64,000 bases of DNA from JASGKO01 sp049840595 (GTDB lineage Bacteria; Verrucomicrobiota; Verrucomicrobiia; Chthoniobacterales; Chthoniobacteraceae). Both the position numbers and the translations under genes were made by a program. The first letter of the stretch is position 1, and each line of letters starts with the position of its first letter. Positions 1 to 8,204 of this stretch are shown piece by piece. The stretch covers positions 124,001-188,000 of the forward strand of contig JASGKO010000038.1 in assembly GCA_049840595.1 (NCBI GenBank), given 5' to 3'. The notes below the pieces were generated by a model that was not told the DNA's origin, ran no database searches, and was given only the letters and a program-made list of their open reading frames with translations.

Positions 1-78
1 ATAAGTTATATATTCAGCCCATGTTCCAAAAAACACCGGCATGTAAGCCAAAAAGGCATGCCAATTGCTTCTCATCAT
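1..78 (-). CDS. N-terminal fragment of a putative membrane protein (runs off the window)
   Basis: On the minus strand an ATG at 78-76 is preceded by a purine-rich AGAGGAG about 5 bases upstream, one of the few good Shine-Dalgarno sequences in this window. The frame stays open for 26 codons to the window edge and reads MMRSNWHAFLAYMPVFFGTW, then AEYITY. It is rich in aromatic and hydrophobic residues, so a membrane segment is plausible. The family cannot be named from 26 residues. It is divergent from the pilin gene at 142. Confidence 0.4.
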   Translation of the reverse strand, partial: MMRSNWHAFLAYMPVFFGTWAEYITY

Positions 79-141
79 TGCGTCTCCTCTGCACTCCATG
101 AGCGCATGCGGGAAACAGCATTACTAAACTGAAATTATTAT

Positions 142-543
142 ATGTACCAAAAACTGCAAAGCCGACGAGGGGGCTTTACCCTCGTGGAAATCATGATCGT
201 GGTCGCCATTATCGCGCTCCTGGCTGCGATTGCAGTGCCAAATTTCCTGCGCGCGCGGAAGCGTTCACAGGCCTCGCGGGTACTTCAGGATTTGCGAGTC
301 GTGGATGCAGCGATTGACCAGTATGCGATCGAAAACAATAAAATCACCGGGGCGACGGTGAGCTGGACCGACGTGCAGAAGTATCTGAAGACAGGGAGCG
401 CCTTGTATTCCAACGGCGGCAACGACCTCTTCGGCAACTCCTACTCACCACTCCAAGTGGATACCACGCCGAAGGTGAGCACGGCCACCTACAACCTGCT
501 CTCCGACGTGGCACCGGCCAGCTTCTGGTCGCCTTATCGTTAA
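142..543 (+). CDS. Type IV pilin-like / type II secretion pseudopilin
   Basis: 133 residues. Residues 11-35 hold the classical prepilin leader: a short basic N-terminus, the cleavage site G/FTLVE and a hydrophobic helix IMIVVAIIALLAAIAVPNF. By family knowledge a prepilin peptidase cuts after the Gly and methylates the Phe, and the mature protein assembles in a pilus or a type II secretion pseudopilus. The small C-terminal domain contains GGNDLFGNSY, a turn common in GspG-like proteins of Verrucomicrobiota and Planctomycetota. No other pilus or secretion gene is nearby, so the choice between pilus and secretion is open. There is no clear Shine-Dalgarno sequence before the ATG. Confidence 0.85.
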   Translation: MYQKLQSRRGGFTLVEIMIVVAIIALLAAIAVPNFLRARKRSQASRVLQDLRVVDAAIDQYAIENNKITGATVSWTDVQKYLKTGSALYSNGGNDLFGNSYSPLQVDTTPKVSTATYNLLSDVAPASFWSPYR

Positions 544-570
544 GCGCTAACTCTCTGACTGACAGACGGG

Positions 571-587
571 GCAGGGATCTCCCCTGC
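571..587. terminator. Small hairpin between convergent genes
   Basis: A 6-bp stem GCAGGG/CCCTGC with a 5-base loop lies between the end of the pilin gene (543) and the end of the minus-strand lyase gene (595). It has no T-run on either side, so a terminator role is only suggested by its place. Confidence 0.3.
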
Positions 588-594
588 TCCTCCA

Positions 595-2471
595 TCACGG
601 CAGCTCAAGGTTCAGGTAATCGTACATCACGTGGTTCCCTTCATAGGCCGCATGAACTTGAACCAGGGAAATGGTATTAGCTCCCGGGCGGAGCGAACCT
701 GAGGGAATCTTCGCATAGGACACGCCGTATTTGGCATGAATGCCTTCCCGCAGCAGGGCATTGCCGCCTTGATCCGTCGGGCTCACGATCGTCACCGGTT
801 TTGCACCGTCGTTCACATAGACGGCGAGTTGGACACGCCGCGCACTGGCAAAGGCCAGGGTGAGCGTGGCGTCACCGGTCGGCACGGCCTCCAGCTTGAA
901 ATGGATATTCCAGCGGAAATTGACCTGCTTCCCATCCTGCACATACGGCGCGTGAACGTAGTTCCAAGCTGTGCTCCAGTTGCCTTTACTCACGTCGTAT
1001 TCAAGAGGATTGGGAAACTCATTCGGGATCTGCAGGTACAGATAGGGAGAAGTAGTCGTTACCATGCTTGAACTCCGCCGCGCTCCGATCGGGGATGCCG
1101 ATTTCCCAGGCGAGGTGATGGCCGGGATGCGGGACGTTCCAGACCAGCTGGCCCAGGTCGGTCGCTGAGCCGGCCTTCACCGTGATCTTCGTTTTGGAAA
1201 ACTCACCGACCGCCCCGGTATTGAAGGCGTAGAGGGTATAGCTGCCGGGGCGCACATGCGGGATGGAAAAGGTGCCGTCACGAGCCGCCTGGGCCCAATA
1301 CTGGTAGGCGGAGCCCTGGTATTGCCAGTTGCCTTCCGGGCCATCTTCCGGCATCGCGAGGCCCACCAGCGCCCCGGCCCCGGTGAGCGCGGGCTTGATC
1401 GGGTCTTTGATGATGAAGCGCCCCTGCACGAGGCTGCGTCCGGAATCGGGGGGGATACGCGCTGGTCGTGGTCAGCCAGGGATAAGGCCACGCCTTCACC
1501 TCAGCCTCGGCCTGGAGACGGGCGTCGGTCCAGTTTTGTTGCACGTTCTCGCGGTCGTTGAGATAGAGCAGATACGGCCCCCAGATTTTCTGCCAATCCT
1601 GCCCCTGCTTGATTGTGAAACCCCGGCTGCCGTAGTGGGAGCCGTTGAGGTAAATATGGATGACCCCGGCGGCGGAAACGAGGTCGTTCTTGGTCACGCC
1701 ATCGTTGAAAAAATCGTGACCGCCGAAGACTGCCCATGCGCCGAGGTGCCGGGTCGTACTGGAAAAGCCCCAGCAGCCGAGCCGCCACAGATCGGCGGTA
1801 TATTCGTATTTGCAATCGTATTTCCCGGCCCACGTGCCGGTGGTGAACTGGCAAATCTCCTTGATCCCCGTCACGATCGCATGGCTGAAATCCTCCGCCG
1901 TGGGCATCTTCCAATTCCGCGCGGCGTCCACGCAAATATAGTCGAGCAAATCATTGGGCAGCGACCAGACCATCCGCCACTCTCCGACCGAGAGATCGGG
2001 ATAACTCGCGGGATGAGAGGAAACAACATAGGTGTAAAGACCGGTCGCCCCCCGCGTGAGCGCGTAGTGGATATCGAGGTTCCACGGATGCGCGTCGCCC
2101 TGGGCCGGCGTATAGACGTGCAGGAAGGAAACATCGACCAGATCCGGCGTCTGCTTGCTGACGGAATATTCGCAATGGCCGGGACATTCGTAGGGACCGG
2201 CCTGGTCGTAGTAGATGTTGATATGGCGCCCCGATTGACTCACCATTTCCTGCCCCTTGAATTTAAGCGAAGTCACCCGCGCACTCGTGGCATGGATCAC
2301 CGCGGTGAGGATGCCATTCGAGAGCGTGACGTCGTCGCCGGTCCGGCGCACCTTCACATCCTCGCCCAGGGAGCCACCCCCGGGCGGGTTGGCAAAGAGA
2401 GCGTTGGGAAGAAACAACAGTGCGGCGAAAAAACCGACGCAACCAGTCACCAGACGGGAAAGGTAATTCAT
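595..2471 (-). CDS. PL4-like rhamnogalacturonan lyase, two frameshifts
   Basis: Three minus-strand frames join into one protein of about 624 residues. It has a signal peptide (MNYLSRLVTGCVGFFAALLF...FA), a catalytic domain to about residue 345, a small Ig-like domain with GRFIIKDP and SYTLYAF, and a C-terminal galactose-binding-like domain beginning WEIGIPDRSAAEFKHG and ending YDYLNLELP. That three-domain order is typical of PL4 lyases, which cleave the rhamnose-galacturonate backbone by beta-elimination. The segment CKYEYTADL aligns with CKYNYAGDL of the lyase at 28128 and probably carries the catalytic Lys. Frameshift 1 is an extra base in a 7-C run (1448-1454). Frameshift 2 is one extra base near 1047. 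Start is the ATG at 2471 before the signal peptide; a TTG further upstream was rejected. The gene lies after the GH2 gene but beyond that gene's terminator. Confidence 0.75.
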
Positions 2472-2490
2472 GGGGCACAAGGGGGTGAAA

Positions 2491-2522
2491 GAAAAAGGCC
2501 TGACCCCGGAGAGTCAGGCCTT
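2491..2522 (-). terminator. Rho-independent terminator after the GH2 gene
   Basis: Read on the minus strand, a perfect 10-bp stem AAGGCCTGAC/GTCAGGCCTT is followed by TTTTTC. It lies 50 bp after the stop of the GH2 gene at 2573 and just before the next lyase gene, so it separates the two. Confidence 0.85.
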
Positions 2523-2572
2523 GGCAATCTTGCCCCCACGTCGGAGAAACGGCAAGCCGCTTCTCCACTTCG

Positions 2573-5203
2573 TCACTGGACCGGCAACCCGGCAGTGATC
2601 AACGTCTGGGCGGAATTGAGCCCCTCGGAGGTGGCCGTAAGCGTAATCGGGCCGCGCTGCCGTTGCGTGCGGATCACGACGAGCGCGAGGCCGTTGAAGG
2701 CCTTGTGGTCCAGCGACTGGAACGAGGTGTGATCGGTGGCGTCGCCATTATCCACGGCCACGATTTTGCCCGGGCCCTTGAGGCTGAAGTGGAGCTGGTT
2801 CGCCGCGGTCGGCACGGTCAATCCCTTCGCATCCGTCACCGCCACGGTCACGTAGGCGAGATCGCTACCATCGGCGCGCAGGGCGGGACGGTCGGCGGTG
2901 AGCTTGATCCCGGCCGCGTCGCCGGTGGTCTTCACCACGTCTTCCGCCCAGGGCTGGCCGTTCTTGTAGGCGACGACTTTCAGTTCACCCGGCTGGTATT
3001 TCACGTCATCCCAGCGCAGGCGGTATTCGTTCGCGCCTTTCTTTTTGCGTCCGAGCGACTGGCCGTTGAGGAACAACTCGGCCTCGTCGCCGGAGGTATA
3101 GACGAAGACCGGCGTGACCTGGCCAACACGATCCGGCCAGTTCCAATGCGGCAGGAGGTGCGCCATCGGGAACTCCGGACGCCAGCGGGCCTGGTAGAGG
3201 TAGAAGCGATCCTTCTTAAAGCCGCAAAGATCCACGATGCCGAAGTAGGAACTGCGCGAAGGGACCTCGATCCTGCCCAGCGCCTGCAGGCGGGCCGCCT
3301 CCCGTGCCTGGTCGGCAGCGGAGGTGAAGTTGAGCAGGTTCGTGACATCCTTTCCATACGGCGTGGGCTCGCCGATGTAGTCGAATCCAGTCCAGACAAA
3401 TTCGCCTGCGATGAAGGGGTTTTGATCCTGGCCCTTGAACTCATCATCCGGCGGCGTGGCCCAGCGCGGCGCGTAGAGATCGTAGGAGCTCATCTGGAAA
3501 TCGGCCTGGCCCTGCGACTTGTCGTTGCTCACCGGGAAGAAGTATTCCCCGCGGGAGCTGATGCACGAGGCGGTCTCACTGCCAAAGAGCGGGACGGTGG
3601 GATTGGTCTGGTGGAACTTGGCGTATTCGAACGGCTTGTAGTTGTAGCCGAAGATATCCACCGCCTCCTGATAGCCGGTGTAACCAGCACCGACACTGCT
3701 GCAGGCGAGCGTGGTGTAGCGGGTGGAGTCCTCCTCATGCACCAGCGCGGAAAGCTCCTTCGCCTCCTCAATCCCCAGCTTGCTGCCCTGCTCGGGAATC
3801 TCATTGCCAATGCTCCAGAGAATGATGCTGGGATGATTACGATCGCGACGGACTTCGGCCCGCATGTCCTTTTGGTGCCACTCGGGGAAGAGCAGGTGGT
3901 AATCGTTCGGCGTTTTCTTTTTCGACCAGCAGTCGAAGGACTCGTCCATCACGAGGATGCCCATCTGATCGCAAAGATCGAGCAACTCGGGGGCAGGCGG
4001 GTTGTGGCTGGTGCGCAGGGCATTGCAGCCCATTTCCTTGAGAATCTCAAGCTGCCGCTGGGCCGCGCGAACATTGAAGGCGCTGCCGAGTGCGCCGAGA
4101 TCGTGATGATCGCAAACGCCGTTCAGCTTCACGTGCTTGCCATTGAGGAAGAAGCCGGTGTTCACATCGAACTTTTCCGTGCGAATGCCGAAGGGCGTTT
4201 CATAGCGGTCCACCACCTGCTTGCCGCTGGTGATGGTCGTGACCGCGGTGTAGCGATGCGGAGCCTCGGTATCCCACAGCTTCGGATGCGGCACGGTCGC
4301 CTTGAGCGTGGCGAGACTGCGCTGGGCCGGATCGAGCTTGAGCGCGACCGCTTCCGACTCAGCTACGACCGTCCCGGTGCGCGCGCCTTTGGCGTCGAGC
4401 TCATAGATGGAGGTCTGGAGCGAAAGATTGGCGGCTTGCGCGGATTGATTCTCCACATCGGCCTGGAGATTGACCGTGGCGGAATCGGCGCTGATCTCGG
4501 GCGTCGTGATATAGGTGCCCCATTGCGCGACGTGCACCGCCTGCGTCTTTACCAGCCAGACATTGCGATAAATCCCGCCGCCGGGATACCAGCGCGAGGA
4601 ATTGGGCGGATTGTCGAGGCGGACCGAGACCACGTTCTCCCCACCCAGCTTGAGATAGGGAGTGAGGTTCACCCGGAAGGAGGAGTAACCATACGGCCAG
4701 CCACCCACGAAGTGACCATTCACCCACACCAGCGCGTAGGACATCGCCCCATCGAAATCGAGGACATACTGCTTTCCCTGGTCGGTCGCGGGCACCGTGA
4801 AGTGCTTGCGATACCAGCCCACGCCCCACCACTTGAGTTTGCCCGTGTCGCCGGGATATTTTTGGACGAAAGGACCTTCGACGCCCCAATCGTGCGGCAG
4901 GTCGAGTTTGCGCCAGGCCCCGTCGTTAAAATCGCTCTTCACGTAGGATACGTCGCCCCCGAGTCCATCCGCCGGCATAGCGGCAACGGGGCCGTTGGCC
5001 GGCAGCGGCACGGCAAATTGCGCGCCGTAGCTGCTGACAGTGTCCTTGATCTTCGCATAAGCGAGCGCACCGTTGACTTCAGCCGGATCGTCCTTTTGGA
5101 AAAGCCATCCGGCATCGAACGACACCCGCTCACGCGGGGGATTGGCCGCCAGGGCGGAACACGTCGCGGCAAGGAAAAGAGGAAGGAGAGAGAGAGCTTT
5201 CAT
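2573..5203 (-). CDS. Secreted GH2 beta-galactosidase-like enzyme
   Basis: 876 residues with an N-terminal signal peptide (cleavage near ALAANPP). Domains: GH2 sugar-binding jelly roll (about 70-220), Ig-like domain (225-330), TIM barrel (332-620), then a DUF4982-like and a further Ig-like domain. Family motifs are intact: RTSHNPPAPELLDLCDQMG, the acid/base Glu in SIGNEIPEQG (about residue 465) and the nucleophile Glu in LFGSETAS (about 542). The expected reaction is removal of terminal beta-linked sugars, probably beta-galactose from rhamnogalacturonan I side chains; the substrate is inferred from neighbours. The gene starts 19 bp after the GH27 gene, which suggests one operon. Confidence 0.9.
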   Translation of the reverse strand: MKALSLLPLFLAATCSALAANPPRERVSFDAGWLFQKDDPAEVNGALAYAKIKDTVSSYGAQFAVPLPANGPVAAMPADGLGGDVSYVKSDFNDGAWRKLDLPHDWGVEGPFVQKYPGDTGKLKWWGVGWYRKHFTVPATDQGKQYVLDFDGAMSYALVWVNGHFVGGWPYGYSSFRVNLTPYLKLGGENVVSVRLDNPPNSSRWYPGGGIYRNVWLVKTQAVHVAQWGTYITTPEISADSATVNLQADVENQSAQAANLSLQTSIYELDAKGARTGTVVAESEAVALKLDPAQRSLATLKATVPHPKLWDTEAPHRYTAVTTITSGKQVVDRYETPFGIRTEKFDVNTGFFLNGKHVKLNGVCDHHDLGALGSAFNVRAAQRQLEILKEMGCNALRTSHNPPAPELLDLCDQMGILVMDESFDCWSKKKTPNDYHLLFPEWHQKDMRAEVRRDRNHPSIILWSIGNEIPEQGSKLGIEEAKELSALVHEEDSTRYTTLACSSVGAGYTGYQEAVDIFGYNYKPFEYAKFHQTNPTVPLFGSETASCISSRGEYFFPVSNDKSQGQADFQMSSYDLYAPRWATPPDDEFKGQDQNPFIAGEFVWTGFDYIGEPTPYGKDVTNLLNFTSAADQAREAARLQALGRIEVPSRSSYFGIVDLCGFKKDRFYLYQARWRPEFPMAHLLPHWNWPDRVGQVTPVFVYTSGDEAELFLNGQSLGRKKKGANEYRLRWDDVKYQPGELKVVAYKNGQPWAEDVVKTTGDAAGIKLTADRPALRADGSDLAYVTVAVTDAKGLTVPTAANQLHFSLKGPGKIVAVDNGDATDHTSFQSLDHKAFNGLALVVIRTQRQRGPITLTATSEGLNSAQTLITAGLPVQ

Positions 5204-5222
5204 GACGGGATAGAAACCATGG

Positions 5223-6624
5223 TTATTTGGAAAGAGTTGCGGTGAGTTTCAAGAGAATCGCACCGTGGGGCGACACGGGAAGACTGACGCCTTTCTCCAT
5301 GACACCAAGATCCTTTTGCTGCCAGAGGTCGCGGACCTGCCACGAAGCATGCAGCCCGAGTTCCTCCCAATTTACCGCCACCGGGGCGGCTACTTCGGAA
5401 CGATTGAAAAGACCGACCGCCCACGAGCCATCGTGCAACTCGCGCGCCCAGACTTCCAGGCCGCGTCGCTGCGAGACGCGCACCGCGCGACGACCGAGCG
5501 AATCCTGGTCCACCGCGAGCACCTCGTCGTTGGTGAGGAGCGAAAGCGTGAAGTCGTCGTTATCCGGCAGGTTCATGCCGAGCATGAGCGGCGAGGAGGA
5601 AAGCGACCAGAGCGAGATGAGGGTGGTCTGCTCGTCGCGGGTGAAGCGCGTCCAGCGTTCCCAGGCGTTGATCCACGAGCGGATGCCGATGTGGCCGAAG
5701 GGAATCATATCCGCATCGGGCCAGTGGCCGGGCGCGTGAAACCCCTGCCACTGCGCAAGGAGGTCGAACTGATGGTCGAGCTTCTTCCACTCATCCCAGA
5801 AGTCGCCGGAGATGCGCCACATATTGGCCTGGGCCGCGAGGTCCGGGGCTTGCGCGACGGGAGACGGCCCCGGCGACGTGCTGAATACGATGTGACGCCC
5901 ACAGCGATCGATCGCCTTGCGCACCATCGCGATTTCGTCGGCATGATAGGGCCATGAAAGATCATCCACCTTGACGAAATCGAGCCCCCATGAGGCATAA
6001 AGGCGAAAGATGGAATCGTACCCACGCCTGCCCCGCCGCATTGGCGCGGACGCCGAACATATCGGGACACCACGGGCATTTGTCCTCCGGATTACCGGCC
6101 TCGGCGGCGGTGAGCTTGCTGCCCTCGATCAGCGACTTCGCCAGCACCGCCTGCCGCGGAATGCCGCGCATGATGTGGATGCCAAACTTGAGCCCCATCG
6201 CGTGCAAACGATCGGCCAGCGGCTGGAAACCATTGGCGTGCACGGCGGAAGGAAAACGATTAGGCGCGGGCAGCAGGCGCCCGAATTGGTCCGCCGCCAG
6301 TTCCGCGCCGACACGCGTCTTGTTTAACAACCGGTCGTCCCTGGTCGGCTTCGGATCATACCAACGAAAATCCACCACCACGGTATTCCACCCGTGCGCG
6401 AGCAGATGCTTCTGCATATAGGCTGCATTCGCGAGCACCTCGGATTCGACCACGCTGTCGCCATAGACATCGTAGCTGTTCCAGCCCAGCGGTGGGGTCC
6501 TGGCCCACGTGGAAAAATCGGTGCTGGCCGCATGGGAAAATGCAAACGGCGAGAACACCGTCAACGCGCTAACGAAAGGCGCGAAGCCACGACGCAAAAG
6601 TGATCCAGGGTGCAGGGGTGTCAT
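5223..6624 (-). CDS. GH27 alpha-galactosidase-like, one frameshift
   Basis: Two minus-strand frames join into about 466 residues. The protein has a signal peptide ending FSHAAS and the GH27 opening TPPLGWNSYDVYGDSV. The nucleophile region is FVKVDDLSWPYH, the general acid region RISGDFWDEW, and a typical C-terminal beta-sandwich follows. GH27 enzymes are retaining and release alpha-linked galactose or related sugars. The frames meet at a GGG (6021-6023 as CCC on the plus strand): after AAGQAW the frame continues as YDSIFRLYASWG once one base is skipped, a net +1. Start is the ATG at 6624, which gives the best signal peptide. It probably forms a unit with the GH28 gene upstream and the GH2 gene downstream. 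Confidence 0.8.
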
Positions 6625-6747
6625 AAGAATTGGCTCACGCGGCTCCAAAAAAGTGGGGTATCCAGAGCAGCGGGAGTCCGTGATTAACACCCCATCGTGG
6701 CCAAATGCTCAACAAAAAGATGACCCCTCCGGCTAAACCGGTTAAGA

Positions 6748-8193
6748 TTACTGCTCGTCGGGACTCGACTCCGGGCTGGGCGAAGCAGAAATCGTGGGCG
6801 ACGCCGAAGGCTGGGGTGCCACCGCCGAAGCCGCCTGCGCATCCCCCACCGGGGTGACCGCGCCATCCGGCTTGGGCTCGCGGACACGTGGCGTCCTGGA
6901 AGTCAGCACGCTTACATTCTGCAAGGTGATGCCGGAGGCGTCCTGAATGGTGAGGCCGGTCTTGGACGTGATCTGCACATTCTTGAGGCTCACATCCAGC
7001 AGCGGTGTCTCGGGCAGGCCGCAGATCTCGCCCGCGCGCACGGCATCCTCGCAGGTGATGTCCGTGAACCGCACATGCTGCAACGAGGGCGTGGTCGAGG
7101 TGATCGTCTTGAACTCGGGGTGCTTCATCTCCTCGCGGTCATAGTAGTAGAAGCTGATCGAAATCGCGGCATCCACCGACTTCATGCTGATGTTGCGATA
7201 GAGCACGTTCACAATCTTCCCGCCGCGACTGCGCGCCGACTTGATGCGCAGCGCGGTGCCGGTGTTTTCAAACGTGCAGTTTTGCACGAGGAAATTTCGC
7301 ACTCCGCTGTCGGTTTCGCTGCCGATGGAGATGCCATGCCCGTGGCGGATCGTGCAATCGGTGACCGTGATGTCCTGGCAGGGCTCTTTTCCGCCCGCCT
7401 TCAGCGCCACGTCGTCGTCGCCCGTATCAATTGTGCAGCCGCGAATGAGCACCGTGCGCGAGTTTGCAGGGTCGATTCCATCGGTATTCGGCGAATCGGC
7501 CGGGGAGTGAATATTGATATGATCAACGAAGACGTTCTGGCAAAACTGCGGCACGAAATGGAACTGCGGCGAGTTTTGCAGCGTGATCCCTGCGAGGTGG
7601 ACTCGATTGCAATTCACGAAGACAACCAGGTTGGGCCGGTTCATGCGAATCGGGTTCCCGGTATTGCCATGACGCGGCACATGCGCCCACCACATCGCGC
7701 CCCCGCCATCGATGGTGCCGGCGCCGAGAATTGCGATATCATCCGCCCCACTGGCTGTAATGAGCGGGCGGGTGATTTTTTTCAGCCCATCCATCTCGGC
7801 CTGCGTGGTCGGCAGCGGATCGGGATAGCCGAGCAGGGAAAAATCCTGCGGGGCTTGCAATACCGCCCCTTGCTCCAGCTTCAAGGCGCAACGCGACTCC
7901 AATTCGATCGGGCCGGTCAGGAAATGCCCCTCGGGAATCACCACAATTCCCCCGCCCTGTTTATTGCACTCGTGAATGGCCTTCTGAATGGCCTTCGTAT
8001 TCATCGTCTTCCCATCGCCCACCGCACCGTAGCTGATGACCTTGAAGGTGCGATGGGGAATGTTCGGCGCATCGGGCACGCTCAGACCATCGAGGACGGC
8101 ATTGGCCTGCACGGTGTTTATCGAGGAGCAGCAACTGGCCAAGGCTAGAAATGCAGCCGCGAGACGAGGGGTGGCAAAGCGGGGGATATTCAT
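6748..8193 (-). CDS. Secreted GH28 polygalacturonase-like hydrolase
   Basis: 481 residues with a signal peptide (an SCCSS stretch near its end may be a lipobox-like region) and a right-handed beta-helix with all four GH28 motifs: NTDGIDP (about 236), GDDDVALKAG (about 258), GHGISIGSE (about 283) and RIKSARSRGG (about 317). GH28 enzymes hydrolyse alpha-1,4-galacturonan or the galacturonate-rhamnose bonds. The last 45 residues are a Pro/Ala/Ser-rich tail, possibly a linker to the cell surface. The gene begins 11 bp after the GH2 gene at 8205, so the two are almost certainly co-transcribed. Confidence 0.92.
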   Translation of the reverse strand: MNIPRFATPRLAAAFLALASCCSSINTVQANAVLDGLSVPDAPNIPHRTFKVISYGAVGDGKTMNTKAIQKAIHECNKQGGGIVVIPEGHFLTGPIELESRCALKLEQGAVLQAPQDFSLLGYPDPLPTTQAEMDGLKKITRPLITASGADDIAILGAGTIDGGGAMWWAHVPRHGNTGNPIRMNRPNLVVFVNCNRVHLAGITLQNSPQFHFVPQFCQNVFVDHINIHSPADSPNTDGIDPANSRTVLIRGCTIDTGDDDVALKAGGKEPCQDITVTDCTIRHGHGISIGSETDSGVRNFLVQNCTFENTGTALRIKSARSRGGKIVNVLYRNISMKSVDAAISISFYYYDREEMKHPEFKTITSTTPSLQHVRFTDITCEDAVRAGEICGLPETPLLDVSLKNVQITSKTGLTIQDASGITLQNVSVLTSRTPRVREPKPDGAVTPVGDAQAASAVAPQPSASPTISASPSPESSPDEQ

Positions 8194-8204
8194 CAGTGCT
8201 CATA

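Noticed and set aside
1440..1460. Programmed frameshifting at the 7-C run of the PL4 gene
   Set aside because: The other eight shifts lie in unrelated contexts, with no shared slippery site or stimulator, so one common error source is simpler.
2663..5245. Long plus-strand open frame (860 codons) opposite the GH2 gene
   Set aside because: It is antisense to a gene with intact GH2 motifs. GC-rich codon use opens such frames. The product is low-complexity His/Arg/Val-rich with no family motif.
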